Below are positions 7,801 through 9,110 of a DNA stretch of 9,110 nucleotides, one piece after another. The position numbers were made by a program, and so were the translations under genes. A model generated the notes under the pieces. It worked only from the letters and a program-made list of their open reading frames with translations, was not told the origin of the DNA and ran no database searches. The stretch is from JBEGQX01 sp041180805 (lineage in GTDB: Bacteria > Planctomycetota > Planctomycetia > Gemmatales > Gemmataceae). Location of the stretch: NCBI GenBank assembly GCA_041180805.1, contig JBEGQX010000165.1:1-9110 (forward strand). Reading direction: 5' to 3'. Position 1 is the first letter of the stretch, and every line of letters starts with the position of its first letter.

Positions 7801-8275
7801 CCAGGCATTCACCTAAAAGTCCTATGAACACAACCTCTGCGGCAACCAATGGTTCTCGAATCAGTATTGCACTGATGCAAGCAATCGCCAGGGCAAGATC
7901 GGCCCCTAACCTTCCCGCAAGCAATGAATCCAGGGACCCATATAAAACTCTGGCACCACCCAGCACGGCCGCCAGCAAAGCCACCCGGAATCCACCCACC
8001 TCGTTCTGAAAGGTTGGTAGTGCAAGCCCAAGCCAATCCCCAAGCTTCCCTGAAACCCATGGCCAAATGTCCCAAAGCATCAGCAAACCTAGAAACGCTG
8101 TAAGCAGATACAGGGATGCCCTGCTTTCAGTTCCAAGTGCCCTATCTGATTGGGTGATTTCACGATGCATTGGTTGGAAGCCAGATTTTCTTGCCTGTGG
8201 AGTGCATCCTTCAGCCGGGCTTCCATGACTCGGTGGGATACTCTTAATGTATTGGGTAAATCCATGGTGGGTCAA
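4868..8275 (-). CDS. P1B-type metal ATPase fused to an HflK-like SPFH protein
   Basis: This 1135-residue protein has two complete modules in one uninterrupted frame. Residues ~50-710 are a P-type ATPase of the heavy-metal (P1B) class. They contain eight hydrophobic segments, the actuator loop TGES (231-234), the metal-site CPC (350-352) in helix 6, the phosphorylation motif DKTGTLT (D394), the nucleotide-domain SEHPLG (H432-P433), TGD (547-549) and GDGLNDAPAL (592-601). No N-terminal CxxC metal-binding domain is present. A ~40-residue charged linker (711-750) leads to a ninth helix (about 751-769) and an HflK-type SPFH domain (about 773-985): SSSEKGYVLRFGKLQEGELE, PGLHWRFPYPIDQVKKL (793-809), MITGDGNLMELQ (854-865). 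A helical arm and a Ser/Pro-rich tail follow. The ATPase would export a metal ion; which one cannot be read from sequence. The start is TTG at 8275 with AGGA close upstream; ATG at 8170 (35 residues shorter) is the main alternative but lacks a ribosome site. It is first in the operon with the HflC-like and HflK-like genes. Confidence 0.93.
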   Translation of the reverse strand: MTHHGFTQYIKSIPPSHGSPAEGCTPQARKSGFQPMHREITQSDRALGTESRASLYLLTAFLGLLMLWDIWPWVSGKLGDWLGLALPTFQNEVGGFRVALLAAVLGGARVLYGSLDSLLAGRLGADLALAIACISAILIREPLVAAEVVFIGLLGECLEGFTFERTQNALRKMLELFPRRCWRIRTDGTEERIEVAQIQMGDLIRVKPGARIPADGLIHSGSTAVDTSALTGESIPVEKNPGDEVLAGCFNRLGAIDFKVLKAGTDTVAGRVFELTVQALGQKNQAEKKADALARWFLPVVLSLAFITFLASILSQQWGWFRPQDYLKPSFGTAARNAIYPALSILVVACPCALILATPAAVIAAMGRLAGTGILIKGGSVLEKLARVQAFAFDKTGTLTEASLEVGETWFANGNEDEIIRLAGSAESASEHPLGKVLVAFARGKGIALSTPAEFTALPGFGVRANLDNQAVLVGSLRLIQEQGIAVEPRIVSRLMEMESRGQTVLVIALNNKVESLIGVRDRIRPEAFGVINRLRAMGIQKFFMLTGDRETVARQVGQELGIDAIHAGLLPQDKQSVISEIARTEKVAMVGDGLNDAPALARADVGLAIGGSHGIEAAAEAGDVVLMGAPLRSLPLLVSLSRATEAVIEQNILYFAFGVNIAGILLTGWIWPWIVPQAWAEQSPLAAVIYHQLGSFLVLLNSMRLLWHPDDLQTVQQGSLQKSWDKLATFLDKALDIDEHLHNIGHFWKPISLAGLLLGFLLWLSTGFVQVSSSEKGYVLRFGKLQEGELEPGLHWRFPYPIDQVKKLSLDRVRIIEIGFRNLRKPGAAPEGRSWNSPHEGDGYYRVPDESVMITGDGNLMELQGSVRYRIIDPVAYLFHASDPDAMVRAHTEAVLREMVAAKKLGSLLTLDRGNFQTLATTRLASRIQQMGGEGPGIILDGLSLHDMHPPQEVVRSYYAVTQAMELRDRKINDAQASVMLKEADEHGRALQKVRAAEANSGDITRKAMAQTEVFLRFLQFKSGPGVADDYPLIMQGLFDSIASKNPVQAANKTMEQIRLRRQSWGTLSEFRRFWNTLSGSMAGREKVLLDTDKPIKSNLWMFPLDLIRPSATSTPPAERGKGSRSSGDSPGMG

Positions 8276-8355
8276 GGAATCCTGTTGTTACAATTCACTT
8301 GGCAGAAATAGAGAAAAAGTGGATATTACGAAAGTTATCAGGTCCAGGCCCACTA
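8276..8355. promoter_or_regulatory. Divergent spacer with a candidate plus-strand promoter
   Basis: This spacer separates the ATPase-SPFH operon from the divergent helical-repeat gene. On the plus strand, TTGGCA (8299-8304), a 17-nt gap and GATATT (8322-8327) form a fair sigma70-like promoter whose transcript would begin about 20 nt before the ATG at 8356. On the minus strand a TAATAT (8328-8323) could be a -10 box for the operon, but I find no matching -35 box. I see no clear metal-regulator operator palindrome. Confidence 0.35.
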
Positions 8356-9110
8356 ATGCGCATAATCGGAATATTCGTACTTGTTTTTGGCATGCTCCAA
8401 GGGGTAGAAAAAGTTCCTCCTGTGGAGGAAAGCTCAATTGCGCCCAGCCTTCCCAAACTTACCGAGGAACAGGAAGCCCGGTTGGATGCAATTGTGGATA
8501 AATTCATATTGTTTGACACCGGCCGTTTACCAGGCCAGCAAGGTCAGAAAGCCAAGGCGGACTTTCAGGCGTTAAAACTGGAATCGGTGCCCGCGTTACT
8601 AAGAGGATTGCAAAAAGCCTCAAAGATAGATCACAGTTGCCCGGTGGCTTTAATCTCCCAGAAGCTGAAAAGTTTGTTGCTGACATCGAATGATTCCGAA
8701 CTGCTGGATTTTGCCCGTGACGAAATAAGTTCTGCGATTGAAGATTCCCGCCATGGACCAATCCTGAGGGACTTGCGGGCAAGAGTAACCATAGCCAGGA
8801 ATAAAGCCATTGTGGAAAATCCGCCGGTTCCAAAATGGTTAAGAGAAATGCCTGTAATGAAAATGCTTGAGGCCTTGAAACGGAATGAAAGCCCATCCCG
8901 CCTTCTAGCCATGGCCAAAGAACTGGCCAGAAGGACCGATAAAGAATCACTACTTGCGTTGGCAGAATTTGCCTACTGTCCCTATCGGGAGATTAATCAG
9001 CCATCCTGGGAGTTGTTAATCAAAAGATTGAAACAATTGAACGATTATGAAATCCTTGGCCTTTTGGTCAATCCAACCCCGGCGGTAAAATTGGGTGCCC
9101 TGAAATTTTT
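8356..9110 (+). CDS. Helical-repeat (HEAT-like) exported protein, 3' end outside window
   Basis: An ATG at 8356 opens a frame that runs without a stop to the right edge (251 complete codons). The weak CCAGG ribosome site is about 7 nt upstream. The N-terminus has one Arg followed by a short hydrophobic stretch (about 3-15), compatible with a signal peptide or membrane anchor. A Pro/Glu-rich spacer follows, then a helical region from about residue 36. That region includes FDTGRLPGQQGQKAKADFQALKLESVPALLRGLQ (53-86, quoted in pieces: FDTGRLPGQQ, then SVPALLRGL) and SNDSELLDFARDEI (111-124). Leu/Ala-rich helix pairs continue to the edge, as expected of HEAT-type repeats. I recall similar proteins in Gemmataceae, but this is unverified memory. 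No catalytic motif is visible, so the role is unknown; it could be a protein-binding scaffold. Confidence 0.75.
   Translation, partial: MRIIGIFVLVFGMLQGVEKVPPVEESSIAPSLPKLTEEQEARLDAIVDKFILFDTGRLPGQQGQKAKADFQALKLESVPALLRGLQKASKIDHSCPVALISQKLKSLLLTSNDSELLDFARDEISSAIEDSRHGPILRDLRARVTIARNKAIVENPPVPKWLREMPVMKMLEALKRNESPSRLLAMAKELARRTDKESLLALAEFAYCPYREINQPSWELLIKRLKQLNDYEILGLLVNPTPAVKLGALKF

Noticed and set aside
8089..8265. 58-residue minus-strand frame starting ATG at 8265, overlapping the 5' end of the ATPase fusion gene, with a plausible amphipathic start.
   Set aside because: It has no ribosome binding site that I can see, it overlaps the start of a certain gene in another frame, and it ends within the first ATPase helix region. 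It could only be a leader peptide, and nothing supports that.
8504..8950. 148-codon minus-strand frame opposite the right-edge gene.
   Set aside because: The plus-strand frame has a start, a hydrophobic N-terminus and coherent helical repeats across the whole span; the minus frame has none of these.

Overview
The window looks like ordinary chromosomal DNA from a planctomycete, most likely near the Gemmataceae. This is inferred from the gene content, not from a marker gene. The clues are an Lgt with a PDZ domain in its periplasmic loop, a run of HflK/HflC-type SPFH genes led by a giant P-type ATPase-SPFH fusion, and a HEAT-like exported protein of a style I associate with that family. Base composition is close to balanced. 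Non-ATG starts (TTG) are frequent. I see no mobile element, tRNA, rRNA or CRISPR.

Layout, left to right. Positions 3-224 (+) hold the C-terminal end of a VanZ-family membrane protein that enters from the left. Its 3' end overlaps, tail to tail, the 3' end of lgt (126-1217, -). A short divergent spacer follows (1218-1283). Then comes a rhomboid intramembrane serine protease with extra N- and C-terminal domains (1284-2921, +). It converges, with only 22 nt between stops, on a three-gene minus-strand operon at 2944-8275. In transcription order that operon is: (1) a 1135-residue P1B-type metal ATPase fused in frame to a HflK-type SPFH protein; (2) an HflC-like protein; (3) a short HflK-like SPFH protein. 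The junctions are tight (14 nt, then a 3-nt TTGA-type overlap), so the three are probably co-transcribed and co-translated. An 80-nt divergent spacer (8276-8355) separates the operon from a helical-repeat secreted or anchored protein that runs off the right edge (8356-9110, +).

Most of the window concerns the cell envelope: lipoprotein lipidation (Lgt), regulated intramembrane proteolysis (rhomboid), SPFH scaffolding of membrane microdomains or proteases (HflK/HflC), and metal transport (the ATPase). The standout is the covalent union of a complete P-type metal pump with a complete HflK-like SPFH protein, followed by two more SPFH genes. The predicted topology fits: eight ATPase helices return the chain to the cytoplasm, and a ninth helix then places the SPFH domain outside, as in HflK. 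A working hypothesis is an SPFH ring or cage built around metal pumps, with the neighbouring rhomboid as a possible partner.
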